The notes under the pieces were generated by a model. It worked only from the letters and a program-made list of their open reading frames with translations, was not told the origin of the DNA and did no database searches. The translations under genes were made by a program, and so were the position numbers. 64,000 nucleotides of DNA from Sipunculus nudus. Lineage: Eukaryota > Annelida > Sipuncula > Golfingiida > Sipunculidae. Positions 1 to 11,900 of the stretch are shown piece by piece (positions within the stretch are counted from its first letter, which is position 1; each line of letters opens with the position of its first letter). Location: positions 67,098,056 to 67,162,055 of the forward strand of contig CM049310.1 of NCBI GenBank assembly GCA_026874595.1, given 5' to 3'.

Positions 1-311
1 TGTGGCTGTCCAGGTTTCCCTGGTCCCTATAATCTCAGCTTCTGCTAAGATGGACCAGAGAGGCTCAGAGCCCGGTGGGACAGACACGGTACATCTACAG
101 TGTTCATCAGTCCCAGGCGTAAGAGACTGGGCTGGGCTGGTACATGGCTCATGTATCAGTCTTTCCAGCCCTGTATCGCCAGCTCAGTAGTCATTGGTCA
201 ACCCAAGAGATCTGCATCTGGTGGCATTAACCCCAAGGGAATCTCCCCTGGTAGCCATGATGTCATAGGGTGTTCCCCCGGTAATACCAGGGGTAGGGCA
301 TTTGTGTAACA
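1..311 (-). repeat. 3' LTR of a minus-strand LTR element
   Basis: The first 311 bases recur at 3641-3951 with no length difference and three substitutions (88, 119 and 189). Read on the minus strand the unit starts TGTTACACAAATG and ends CAGCCACA, so it has the TG...CA ends of a long terminal repeat. A purine-rich tract, AGGGTGGGGATAG on the minus strand, lies directly upstream of this copy at 312-324, as expected for the polypurine tract beside a 3' LTR. The window starts exactly at the outer edge, so the target duplication cannot be checked. A plain direct duplication is the alternative, but the purine tract and the TG/CA ends favour an LTR. Confidence 0.72.
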
Positions 312-324
312 CTATCCCCACCCT
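312..324 (-). other. candidate polypurine tract
   Basis: On the minus strand this reads AGGGTGGGGATAG and abuts the TGTTAC start of the LTR at 311. In LTR retroelements such a tract primes plus-strand synthesis. The base composition is strikingly purine-rich against the AT-rich surroundings. The function is inferred from position. Confidence 0.55.
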
Positions 325-963
325 AGAGCGATGCGTCCTCGCGAGCTCACCTTATTAATAACCATTAATAAAATTTAACCACATCTAGTCTATTATGGGC
401 CAACAGGCCATCAACCTATGGCTCAGTTAAACATAAAAAAATATCATTATTTATTTACTACCTATATGTGTAAAGTGCCAATATCCACAATTAACACATG
501 TTTACAGTGGCGGAAAAACAAAATACAGGAACGAGTTTAATCATAAGGCATGCACGAGTTACAATTTGATAAAAATACATTGGTCACATATACAACAAAT
601 AAGAGGATTAAGATCAGCCTAATATCAATATAACTTCACCACACAGATGATAAAGCTAATAAAGTCAAATACTCAAACACAACAGAAACTACAAAGGTTT
701 ACATTATCCTATACCAGGATAAACATACTTAATGAAAAAGCTGGTAATATAAACGATGGGGTAACACCCAGAGTATAAAACATGAAATTTAATCTGATGA
801 ATAATAAATTTCCCGGATCACTGGCACACTTGTGACACAGAGTCACCGGACTTATGATTGACCATCAGATTACCGCTAAGAACTAATACAAGTCTACAGC
901 ACATAGTTAAGGATCTTATCATGTACATATTTGTACCTGATAAGTACATAAAATAGAAATATA

Positions 964-964
<1 letters not shown>

Positions 965-1000
<36 letters not shown>
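965..1000. repeat. (AT)n microsatellite
   Basis: A run of alternating A and T about 30 bases long is followed by ACATACACAT-type imperfect repeats. Two similar tracts lie at 1668-1711 and 1850-1866 in the same element interior. Confidence 0.9.
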
Positions 1001-1001
<1 letters not shown>

Positions 1002-1030
1002 CACATACACACATATGTATACACATACGA

Positions 1031-1663
1031 GTTACTGCTGTATCGGCTCTGGGAGGGGTATTATTTTCATGCCCTCAGTATGGCCGATACAAACAGCAAC
1101 TCTTAATTTAAATGTTTTAAGGCGCCACCGCACCAAGCCTGCTAGGGGTTTAAATCCGTCATGCCCTGTACAGACCGATGCGCGCAGCCATGCTCCTAAA
1201 TCTAAATGCACATACACATACATATTAAGATATAATCAAAATTCTAAAAACAAAATATCTGTAATAAATGCAACTAGAGAGTTCATTTCTAAATAGTTCC
1301 ACTATAAACATTAAAAACAATGAGGTATTCAGCATTCAAAATTGTCAATGAGGACTTTGGTTATGCCCTGATCAAATAGCATACATAAATATATTCAATA
1401 TATATATATACATGTACAGATACACATACACATGCACACATGTAGAAGCTACTGCTGCACCGGGTCTGAAAGGGGTTTAATTTTCAGCATGCCCTTTCAG
1501 CAGTAGCTCATTGATACTATAACATCATGTAAGGAGCTGCCGCTTCAGTTCTGGGAGGGGTTTTAAATTTTGCATGCCCTTAGAACAGACCGTTGCGAGC
1601 AGCCCCATTTTACTATAGATCTTCAGTGATATACATGTATATATACCTTAACATGAACATAAA

Positions 1664-1714
<51 letters not shown>

Positions 1715-1832
1715 GTGTATAGCTATTCCATTCATTCAAATTTATATATATATACATTGCTGTCATGCCCAAGTCAGTGCAAGGGGGGTTTATCGGTCAT
1801 GCCCCCAGGCTAAATTACATGGTTCGTGCAGC
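1031..1832. repeat. five dispersed copies of a hairpin motif
   Basis: Five segments (1031-1100, 1121-1189, 1447-1508, 1536-1603, 1759-1832) share a core of GGGG, then about 12 T/A-rich bases, then CATGCCC. In the best copies the flanks pair over long distances: the copy at 1031 has GTATCGGC pairing with GCCGATAC, and the copy at 1447 has AGCTACTG with CAGTAGCT plus CTGAAAGGG with CCCTTTCAG. The copies differ in stem sequence while keeping pairing ability, which suggests a conserved structure. The copies at 1121 and 1759 pair less well. Confidence 0.6.
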
Positions 1833-3640
1833 TCTGTTTCCCTCATTATATATATATATATATATACTTTCATTATCACGTATACATACATATATAAACA
1901 TACGATGCTACCATAAAATAACATTATTCTACAGTTAACTCAAGGAATTTCTTTGAGTTCAACACAGGTATATAAAATACTAACATAACATTTACAGCAC
2001 TAAAATAAGAATGACCAGCATGCATTACATTGACAAATTGTACGTTTACATTACAAATAAGAAAGCAATAGTAATCCCTGAAGCAAGTCATACATGATAT
2101 TAGGCATACTAGCAGATAAAGATATTTATTTATACTTCAAGGTATAGAATGACCAACATAAATAGAACATTTGAAAGATAACAAGTCCAGGGTATATAAC
2201 TTCTTATATATCGAAAGTGTAAAATGTTTGTTTCTGACAACTTTAATTCTAAAAAATATTTACTAACCCATACCTTACAACTAAAATATTACACAAATTT
2301 ATATTACTTTTACTTTTTCCTGTTTCACAACAACAACAGGTTCTTGTCAGCATCTCTGTCCACCAGGTAGCACATTTCTGTGTTATGGATTATTCCATAC
2401 AGAGTAGAAACATTACCAGGTATAGAGGCTGGGTGACAAAGACTACACGTGTATCACACATAATGTCACTTGATCCCATGACAGCCAGTGGGCACTGCAC
2501 GGCAGACCCCCCTGATCATGGGGGAGAGGACACAGGGACAGCTGCTTGTCTGTCCACAAATGTCTCAGCAGCATTCCTGCTACTTAATGAGGTGGGAAAC
2601 ACTCCAAAGCCATGTAACGATGCCATCTGCAAAGTCTATGGCCCTTACCCCCTCCCTTTGAAAATACAGCTCTCCCTAGAGCTGACCTAACGACCCAAGG
2701 ATACCTCCCTGGTTTAGTTTCACAAAAGGACATGCCACAGACCAGCAAGACTAAATTACTGTGAAGTGTCTTAGTAATCAGGAGAGACAATGTCAAGGGG
2801 TTGAACTAAGCAGAGAATGTAACCAGAAACCAATAGCCATATGACCCCTTGTGAACGGAGCCCGAGGCTGTATCACCAGGAGATGAAACAAGATCCCTTG
2901 AGAAAAGCCACTGGCAGAAAGCAACAAGTAACTGATGAAAATAAGGCCAAGCAAGGAAAACCATGCATGGTTGAAGGAACAAAAACAGAAATTTTACACC
3001 GAGTGAAAATGGAGGAGGCCAAAATGAATCACAGAAAATGTGAAGCCACAAACAGAATGGTATGAAGTTTAAAGAGATGCAAAAGTGATCCTTATTTTTA
3101 AATTACTATAAGTGAAACATGCACAGCAAGGTGGCCAATCAAGGCAGATCTGTGCTAAGAAAACTGGATTGGTGTGGCCTTAAAGAACAAAAGCATAGGA
3201 GCAGACTAGCCTGTTAGGGAAGATACTTTAAGTAAAACCAAAGAATAGCAGTTTTATACAGTTTTAACTGTCAGCAGTGCAACAAGAATACATTAAAATC
3301 AGCAACTCATCTAAGCTAAACCGACATAAAAGCTAACATAAAAGAATGAAAGCATGGGCCGAAAAACCGCTGCCGCCAATGAAACAAAAATGGGCCCCAC
3401 CTCTAATTCTGATTAAACAGTATTACAGGGATGGGGTATTTTGTAATTTATTACTTTGGGTAGCGTGGCTGAATTAAAAATACTTCTCTGTGCATCCAAC
3501 AGACTATATTGACTAAGACAGTTAAAAGTCCATTAGTGGCCACAAGAATTTATTGCGAGAGAAACTACAAGATTACCGGTACACAAGAATTATGCCAAGA
3601 CTGATATTACATAACAATTATATATAATTACTAACCAGAA

Positions 3641-3951
3641 TGTGGCTGTCCAGGTTTCCCTGGTCCCTATAATCTCAGCTTCTGCTAAGATGGACCAGAG
3701 AGGCTCAGAGCCCGGTGGGACAGACACCGTACATCTACAGTGTTCATCAGTCCCAGGCCTAAGAGACTGGGCTGGGCTGGTACATGGCTCATGTATCAGT
3801 CTTTCCAGCCCTGTATCGCCAGCTCAGTGGTCATTGGTCAACCCAAGAGATCTGCATCTGGTGGCATTAACCCCAAGGGAATCTCCCCTGGTAGCCATGA
3901 TGTCATAGGGTGTTCCCCCGGTAATACCAGGGGTAGGGCATTTGTGTAACA
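3641..3951 (-). repeat. 5' LTR of the minus-strand LTR element
   Basis: This is the second copy of the 311-bp terminal repeat, about 99 percent identical to the copy at 1-311. On the minus strand it begins TGTTAC and ends CCACA at 3641. On its outer side it runs straight into the 41-bp satellite at 3953, so the element probably inserted into or beside that array. Short open frames inside both copies differ only where the three substitutions fall and are not considered coding. Confidence 0.72.
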
Positions 3952-3952
3952 C

Positions 3953-6900
3953 ATGTCACTGCGGCAGTATTGTAGCATATTTATTGTCACACATTGACAC
4001 TGCAGCAGTATTGTAGCTTATTAATTGATGCATATAGTCACTGTGACAGTGCAACAGCTTATTAATTGTTGCATATAGTAACTGCATGTGACAGTATTGT
4101 AGCTTATTACTTGTCCCACATTGTCACTAAGACAGTATTGTAGTTTATCAGCTGTCACGCATAGTCCCTGCAACATTATTGTAGCTTATTAATTGTTACA
4201 TGTAGTCACTGTGACAGTATTGTAGCTCATTAATTCTCGCACATTAATTAATTGTCACACATTATGGCAGAAGTAGGATATTCACTAGGCAATGTGTCAC
4301 AAACTGTCTCAAGTGTCACTGAAACAGTATTATAGCTTATTAATTGTCTCACATTGTCACTGCGACATAATTATAGCTTATTAATTGTCACCTATAGTGA
4401 CTGCAACAGTATTGTGGCTTATTAATTGTCGGATAAAGTCACTGGACAGCATTGTAGCTTATTAATTGACACACATTGTCACTGTGACAGTATAATACTT
4501 ATTAATTGTTGCATTTAGTAACTGCAACAGTATAGTAACTTATCACTCGTCTCATAGTCACTGCGACATTATTATAGCCTATTAATTGTCACATAACGTC
4601 ACTGTAACAGTATTGTAGCTCATTAAATCTCGCACATTATTTGTCACACATTATGGCAGAAGTAGAATATTCACTAGGCAATGTGTCACAAACTGTCTCA
4701 CGTGTCACTGAAACAGTATTGTACCTTATTAACTGTTGCACATGGTCACTGCCACAGTATTGTAGCTTATTGATTGTCACACATTGTCACTGCGACAGAT
4801 TGTAGCTTATTAATTGTCACACATGATCACTGCCACAGTATTGTAGCTTATTATTTGTCACATATAGTCACTGTGACAGTATCATAGCTGTAGTCCCTGC
4901 TACAGTATTGTAGCTTATTAATTGTCTCACATTGTCACTGCGACATTATTATAGCTTATTAATTGTCGCTTACAGTGACTGCGAAAGTATTGTGGCTTAT
5001 TAATTTGAGCTAAAAGTCAATGCGACAGTATTGTAGCTTATTAGTTGATGCACATTGTTACTGTGACAGTATGATAGCTGATTATTTCTTGCATTGAGAA
5101 ACTGGGATAGTATTGTAGCTTATTACTTGTCATGTTTAGTCACTGTGACAGTATTGTAGCTCATTAATTCTCGCACATTCATTAATTGTCACACATTATG
5201 GCAGAAGTAGGATATTCACTAGGCAATGTGTCACAAACTGTCTCAAGTGTCACTGAAACAGTATTTTTAGCTTATTAATTGTCTCACATTGTCACTGCGA
5301 CATAATTATAGCTTATTAATTGTCACCTATAGTGCCTGCAACAGTATTGTGGCTTATTAATTGTCGGATAAAGTCACTGGACAGCATTGTAGCTTATTAA
5401 TTGACACACATTGTCACTGTGACAGTATAATACTTATTAATTGTTGCATTTAGTAACTGCAACAGTATAGTAACTTATCACTCGTCTCATAGTCACTGCG
5501 ACATTATTATAGCCTATTAATTGTCACATTAAGTCACTGTAACAGTATTGTAGCTCATTAAATCTCGCACATTATTTGTCACACATTATGGCAGAAGTAG
5601 AATATTCACTAGGCAATGTGTCACAAACTGTCTCACGTGTCACTGAAACAGTATTGTACCTTATTAACTGTTGCACATGGTCACTGCCACAGTATTGTAG
5701 CTTATTGATTGTCACACATTGTCACTGCGACAGATTGTAGCTTATTGATTGTCACACATGATCACTGCCATAGTATTGTAGCTTATTATTTGTCACATAT
5801 AGTCACTGTGACAGTATCATAGCTGTAGTCCCTGCTACAGTATTGTAGCTTATTTATTGTCTCACATTGTCACTGTGACATTATTATAGCTTATTAATTG
5901 TCACATATAGTGACTGCGATAGTATTGTGGCTTATTAATTTGAGCAAAAAGTCAATGCGACAGTATTGTAGCTTATTAATTGTCTCACATTGTCACTGCG
6001 ACAGTATTATAGCTTATTAATTGTCGCATATAGTTGCGACACTATTGAGGCTTATTAATTGTCGGATAAAGTCACTGTGACAGTATTGTAGCTTATCACT
6101 GGTCCCATAGTCACTGCGACATTATTATAGCCTATTAATTGTCACATTGGGTCACTAGTGTAACAGTATTGTAGCTCATTAATTTTCGCACATTAATTGT
6201 CACACATTATGGCAAAAGTAGAATATTCACTAGGAAATGTGTCACAAACTGTCTCACGTGTCACTGAAACAATATTGTACCTTATTAAATGTTGCACATG
6301 GTCACTGCCACAGTATTGTAGCTTATAAATTGATGCATATAGTGACAGCGACAGTGTTTCAGCTTAATAATTGTCGCATAAAGTCACTGCCACAGTATTG
6401 TAGCTTATTAATTGTCACACATTGTTCCTGTGACAGGATAAAAGCTTATCAATATGTTGCATATAGTAACTGCAACAGTATTGTAACTAATTAATTGTCG
6501 CACATTGTCACTGAGAGAGTTTTTTAACATATTAATTGTCGCACATTGTCACTGAGACAGTGTTGTAGCTTATTAATTGTCTCACATTGTCACTGAGACA
6601 GTATGATAGCTTATTATTTGTCACATATAGTGACTGCGACAGTATTATAGCTGATTAATTGTCGCCTATAGTCGCTGCGACAATATTGTAACTTATTACT
6701 TGTCTCGTTTTGTCACTGACAGTATTGTTGCTTGTTACTTGTTGCACATAGTCCCTGTGACAGTATTATAGCTTATTCATTGTCACATATAGCCACTGTG
6801 CCAGTATTGTAGCTTATTAATTCTTGCAAATTAATTGTCACACATTATGGCAGAAGTAGGATATTCACTATAGGCAATGTGTCACAAACTGTCTCTCATG

Positions 6901-7175
6901 TCACTGAGACAGTATTGTAGCTTATTAATTGTCGCACATAGTCACTGCCACAGTATTGTAGCTAATATTAGTTGTCATACATTGTCACTGAGACAGTATT
7001 GTAGCTATTTAATTGTAGCATTTAGTCACGGCAACAGTATTGTTGCTTATTAATTGTTGCGCATTGTCACTGAAACAGAATTGTAGCTTATTAATTGTCA
7101 CACTGGCATATAGTTACTGTGACAGTATTGTAGCTTATTTATTGTGCACATTGCAACTGAGACAGCATTACAGCT
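3953..7175. repeat. ~41-bp satellite with ~934-bp higher-order units
   Basis: The array repeats a unit of about 41 bases built around GTCACTGCGACAGTATTG and TAGCTTATTAATTGTC. Every few units it is interrupted by a distinct block containing TTATGGCAGAAGTAGG and ATTCACTAGGCAATGTG. These blocks occur near 4264, 4653, 5198, 5588, 6209 and 6846. The blocks at 4264 and 5198, and those at 4653 and 5588, are 934 to 935 bases apart with closely matching sequence between them, which shows a higher-order unit of two sub-blocks. Monomers are diverged, with indels of a few bases. I see no gene in it. Confidence 0.9.
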
Positions 7176-7355
7176 TATATACATAGAAACTTGAAGGAAA
7201 ATGAAAATAAAAGATCCTCCCTTGTTATTGGTCATAATTTCCATAGTGCGTGTGTAGATCCAAAAACATTATTAAACTCCAATCATTTTCACTGATACTT
7301 ATATCTGATCATGTTGTTTCAGTATAGCATGAATTAACTGTGATATCCATTCATT

Positions 7356-8220
7356 AGCTCAGCTGACTATAAGTCATCTGAGCTATAGTCGTGGTCCTTT
7401 GTCCGTCATCCGTTCATCCGTCCTGCCGTAACCAGGGCACATTTTAAAACCGTTGGACCTACGAATCCAAAATTCTGCATACCATTACCCCAAAATCTCC
7501 TACTATCCAAAACATTTGGTCATTAGGCTTTCATTCCTTCGAGATAATAAGGAAAAACCTTTGTTTTTCATTAAAAAAAGCCATTGTTACACTTCAAGGC
7601 TGCCTAATATCAAAACCACTGATTTGTTTTTTATTATATTTAGTATTCCTATATTTCCATACATTTCCTATGCACATACCAAAATTTTGGTCAGTATTTG
7701 GTATTATTTTTAAGTTATGGGCCTAAATATAATACAATTTTTGAAAATTCAGAAAATATATTTGCTCACATAACATGAGATATGCTGAAGCAGGAGACTT
7801 TTTTTTTAGCAATATAACTTTATTTAATCAAGATTCAATTGTTTACCCAAAATTAGATCTGAATTTTGCCAATTTTTAAAGTTATTAGCATACATAAAAA
7901 ATAGCTTAAATTTTGTCCAACTTTGGCATTGGCATGTTTTTTCCCCTGTAAACACTGTTGATTTAATTTTCACTATACATATACATAAGGATTTAATCTT
8001 TTAAAATCTGAAATTTCAAAGTAATTGATTGAAAAGAGTAGCTTTTATTCAAGTTTTCATACACCATGTCAAGTATTGTTTACATCTAGCCCACCTAGCT
8101 GTACAGCCTTCACTTGCATTATGTAACCCACCCCAGGCAGCTTGCCTTTGCTCAGCTTGGCCCCTAGTAGCAGGCTTCCCCTATGCCCTGCACTCAAAAA
8201 AAAAATGGTGCATTAACTAG
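7356..8220 (+). mobile_element. hairpin-ended (pearl/Helitron-like) element, left part
   Basis: The element begins at an almost perfect palindrome (7356-7384) in which AGCTCAGCTGACT pairs with AGTCATCTGAGCT around a short loop, followed by TATAGTCGTGGTCCTTTG and GTCC/CGTC-rich sequence. The same start occurs on the minus strand at 43336. The body matches the ~700-bp unit at 41950-43250, including the stretch around ACCCAAAATTAGATCTGAAT. I cannot find its far terminus, so the right limit is approximate. Non-autonomous Helitron-like elements of bivalves (pearl, HINE) share this design of terminal hairpins and tandem cores; the assignment is inference. Confidence 0.55.
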
Positions 8221-8917
8221 ATGAATGTTATAATTTTCTGTATTTTATTTTATTCTGCCATTTTACCTGCTACCGTTGCATTAAATGACAGCCTACTTCG
8301 CCATAAAAGATGAGCCCATTTCATTAATCCCAATGCACAGTCAACTTGAAACTACTGAACACCCTGTAACTGTGATGTTTATTCCACTCTGTCACAGGAA
8401 CATGCTTTAATTTCATTAGAACCTGTTCAGACATCGCTCCCTAACACATGGACAGCCCTGATTGATATATACTGTATATTTTCAGTAACATCTTCAACTA
8501 CAGGTACAGGCACCAATTCATCAAACACTACATTCCATGCAATTTGTCCAGACCTTGTATGTAATATAAAATGTTTACATGTTTATATGATATCCTGAGT
8601 AATAATATAGTTGTAATGCAACAGCAGTTTCTGAAGCCTGTCACACAGAGTTTAGGGTCATTTAATCATTTATTGGAAGAGCTGTTAAAATTTGAACTCA
8701 TGCCTTTACATGAATCTTAATAAGGATTGGCTTTCTCAAGAACAAGAGTAATATGTGCAACACATCACAGTGTTTGATGCTGCCTGGCCTTAAGCCAGTC
8801 TCCCAAACTGGTAAAAGTTATATATTGGTGACAAGATTTATATCAACCAAGTTCTCATAATGAAAAATGACTTGAATGTCCTAGAGATAGTGCATGCTCA
8901 AACAGGGCTAAGGGTTG
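8221..8917. other. unassigned AT-rich spacer
   Basis: I see no exon, RNA gene or repeat structure in this stretch. It leads directly into the GTC-bearing satellite. Confidence 0.5.
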
Positions 8918-11900
8918 TACCATCAGGGAGGCAGCTTTGCTGTGAGTGTCGTCGTCGGCAGTGCTGCCGCCACAAACTACTCCAAGAGGCCAGCACTGTC
9001 GTCGTCGTCGTCATTGGCAGAACCATCAGGGAGGCAGCTTTGCTGTGAGTGTCGTCGTCGGCAGTGCTGCCGCCACAAACTACTCCAAGAGGCCAGCACT
9101 GTCGTCGTCGTCGTCGTTATTGGCAGAACCGAGAGGGAGGCAGCTTTGCTGTGACTGTCGTCATCGGCAGTGCTGCCGCCACAAACTACTCCAAGAGGCC
9201 AGCACTGTCGTCGTCGTCGTCGTCATTGGCAGAACCGAGAGGGAGGCAGCTTTGCTATGACTGTCGTCGTCGGCGGTTCCGCCGCCACAAACTCTTCCAA
9301 GAGGCCAGCACTGTCGTTGTCGTCGTCGTCATTGGCAGAACCATCAGGGAGGCAGCTTTGCTGTGACTGTCGTCGTCGGCAGTGCTGCCGCCACAAACTA
9401 CCCCAAGAGGCCAGCACTGTCGTCGTCGTCGTCGTCATTGGCAGAACCATCAGGGAGCTGGTAGGCTTTGCTGTGACTGTCGTCGTCGGCAGTGCTGCCG
9501 CCACAAACTACTCCAAGAGGCCAGCACTGTCGTCGTCGTCGTCATTGGCAGAACCATCAGGGAGTAAGTTTTGCTGTGAGTGTCGTCGTCGGCAGTGCTG
9601 CCGCCACAAACTACTCCAAGAGGCCAGCACTGTCGTCGTCGTCGTCGTCATTGGCAGAACCAAGAGGGAGGCAGTTTTGCTGTGACTGTCGTCGTCGGCA
9701 GTGCTGCCGCCACAAACTACTCCAAGAGGCCAGCACTGTCGTCATCGTCGTCGTCATTGGCAGAACCGAGAGGGAGGCAGCTTTGCTGTGACTATCGTCG
9801 TCTGCAGTACTGCCGCCACAAACTACTCCAATAGGCCAGCACTGTCGTCGTCGTCGTCGTCATTGGCAGAACCATCAGGTAGGCAGCTTTGCTATGACTG
9901 TCGTCGTCGGCGGTTCCGCCGCCACAAACTACTCCAAGAGGCCAGCACTGTCGTCGTCGTCGTCATTGGCAGAACCATCAGGGAGTAAGCTTTGCTGTGA
10001 CTGTCGTTGTCGGCAGTGCTGCCGCCACCAACTACTCCATGAGGCCAGCACTGTCGTCGTCGTCGTCATTGGCAGAACCATCAGGGAGTAAACTTTGCTG
10101 TGACTGTCGTCGTCGGCAGTGCTGCCGCCACAAACTACTCCAAGAAGCCAGCACTGTCGTCGTCGTCATTGGCAGAACCATCAGGGAGGCAGCTTTGCTG
10201 TGACTGTCGTTGTCGGCAGTGCTGCCGCCACCAACTACTCCATGAGGCCAGCACTGTCGTCGTCGTCGTCATTGGCAGAACCATCAGGGAGTAAACTTTG
10301 CTGTGACTGTCGTCGTCGGCAGTGCTGCCGCCACAAACTACCCCAAGAGGCCAGCACTGTCGTCGTCGTCGTCGTCGTCGTCATTGGCAGAACCATCAGG
10401 GAGTTAGCTTTGCTGTGACTGTCGTCGTCGGCAGTGCTGCCGCCACAAACTACTCCAAGAGGCCAGCACTGTCGTTGTCGTCGTCGTCATTGGCAGAACC
10501 GGGAGGGAGGCAGCTTTGCTGTGACTGTCGTCGTCGGCAGTTCCGCCGCCACAAACTACTCCAAGAGGCCAGCACTGTCGTCGTCGTCGTCGTCATTGGC
10601 AGAACCATCAGGGAGCTGGTAAGCTTTGCTGTGACTGTCGTCGTCGGCAGTGCTGCCGCCACAAACTACTCCAAGAGGCCAGCACTGTCGTCGTCGTCGT
10701 CATTGGCAGAACCATCAGGGAGTAAGTTTTGCTGTGAGTGTCGTCGTCGGCAGTGCTGCCGCCACAAACTAGTCCAAGAGGCCAGCACTGTCGTCGTCGT
10801 CGTCGTCATTGGCAGAACCAAGAGGGAGGCAGTTTTGCTGTGACTGTCGTCGTCGGTAGTGCTGCCGCCACAAACTACTCCAAGAGGCCAGCACTGTCGT
10901 CGTCGTCGTCGTCATTGGCAGAACCGAGAGGGAGGCAGCTTTGCTGTGACTGTCGTCGTCTGCAGTACTGCCGCCACAAACTACTCCAATAGGCCAGCAC
11001 TGTCGTCGTCGTCGTCGTCATTGGCAGAACCATCAGGTAGGCAGCTTTGCTATGACTGTCGTCGTCGGCGGTTCCGCCGCCACAAACTACTCCAAGAGGC
11101 CAGCACTGTCGTCGTCGTCGTCATTGGCAGAACCATCAGGGAGTATGCTTTGCTGTGACTGTCGTCGTCGGCAGTGCTGCCGCCACCAACTACTCCATGA
11201 GGCCAGCACTGTCGTCGTCGTCGTCATTGGCAGAACCATCAGGGAGTATGCTTTGCTGTGACTGTCGTCGTCAGCAGTGCTGCCGCCACAAACTACTCCA
11301 AGAAGCCAGCACTGTCGTCGTCGTCGTCGTCATTGGCAGAACCATCAGGGAGGCAGCTTTGCTGTGACTGTCGTCGTCGGCAGTGCTGCCGCCACAAACT
11401 ACCCCAAGAGGCCAGCACTGTCGTCGTCGTCGTCGTCGTCGTCATTGGCAGAACCATCAGGGAGTTAGCTTTGCTGTGACTGTCGTCGTCGGCAGTGCTG
11501 CCGCCACAAACTACTCCAAGAGGCCAGCACTGTCGTCGTCGTTGTCGTCATTGGCAGAACCGGGAGGGAGGCAGCTTTCCTGTGACTGTCGTCGTCTGCA
11601 GTGCTGCCGCCACAAACTACTCCAATAGGCCAGCACTGTCGTCGTCGTCGTCGTCATTGGCAGAACCATCAGGTAGGCAGCTTTGCTATGACTGTCGTCG
11701 TCGGCGGTTCCGCCGCCACAAACTACTCCAATAGGCCAGCACTGTCGTCGTCGTCGTCGCCATTGGCAGAACCATCAGGTAGGCAGCTTTGCTATGACTG
11801 TCGTCGTCGGCAGTGCTGCCGCCACAAACTAATCCAAGAGGCCAGCACTGTCGTCGTCGTCGTCGTCATTGGCAGAACCATCAGGGAGGCAGCTTTGCTG

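Larger units (their letters stand above)
325..3640 (-). mobile_element. non-coding interior of the LTR element
   Basis: This 3.3-kb interior between the two LTRs carries no gag, protease, reverse transcriptase or integrase that I can recognise; the longest frame is about 100 codons and looks random. It contains (AT)n tracts near 965-1000 and 1668-1711 and a cluster of five related hairpins between 1031 and 1832. No clear tRNA-complementary primer site is visible next to the 5' LTR; the adjoining minus-strand bases are TTCTGGTTAGTAATT. The organisation matches large non-autonomous LTR elements (LARD-like), which depend on proteins from elsewhere. The three LTR differences suggest a recent insertion. 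Confidence 0.55.

Noticed and set aside
1-309. Short open frames in both LTR copies as a conserved small protein
   Set aside because: Conservation is due to the repeat being recent; the differences include a premature stop in one copy.
9170-10843. Several 170-codon open frames in the GTC satellite
   Set aside because: Monomer lengths shift the frame each unit, the same DNA is open in several frames and on both strands, and stops recur every few units.
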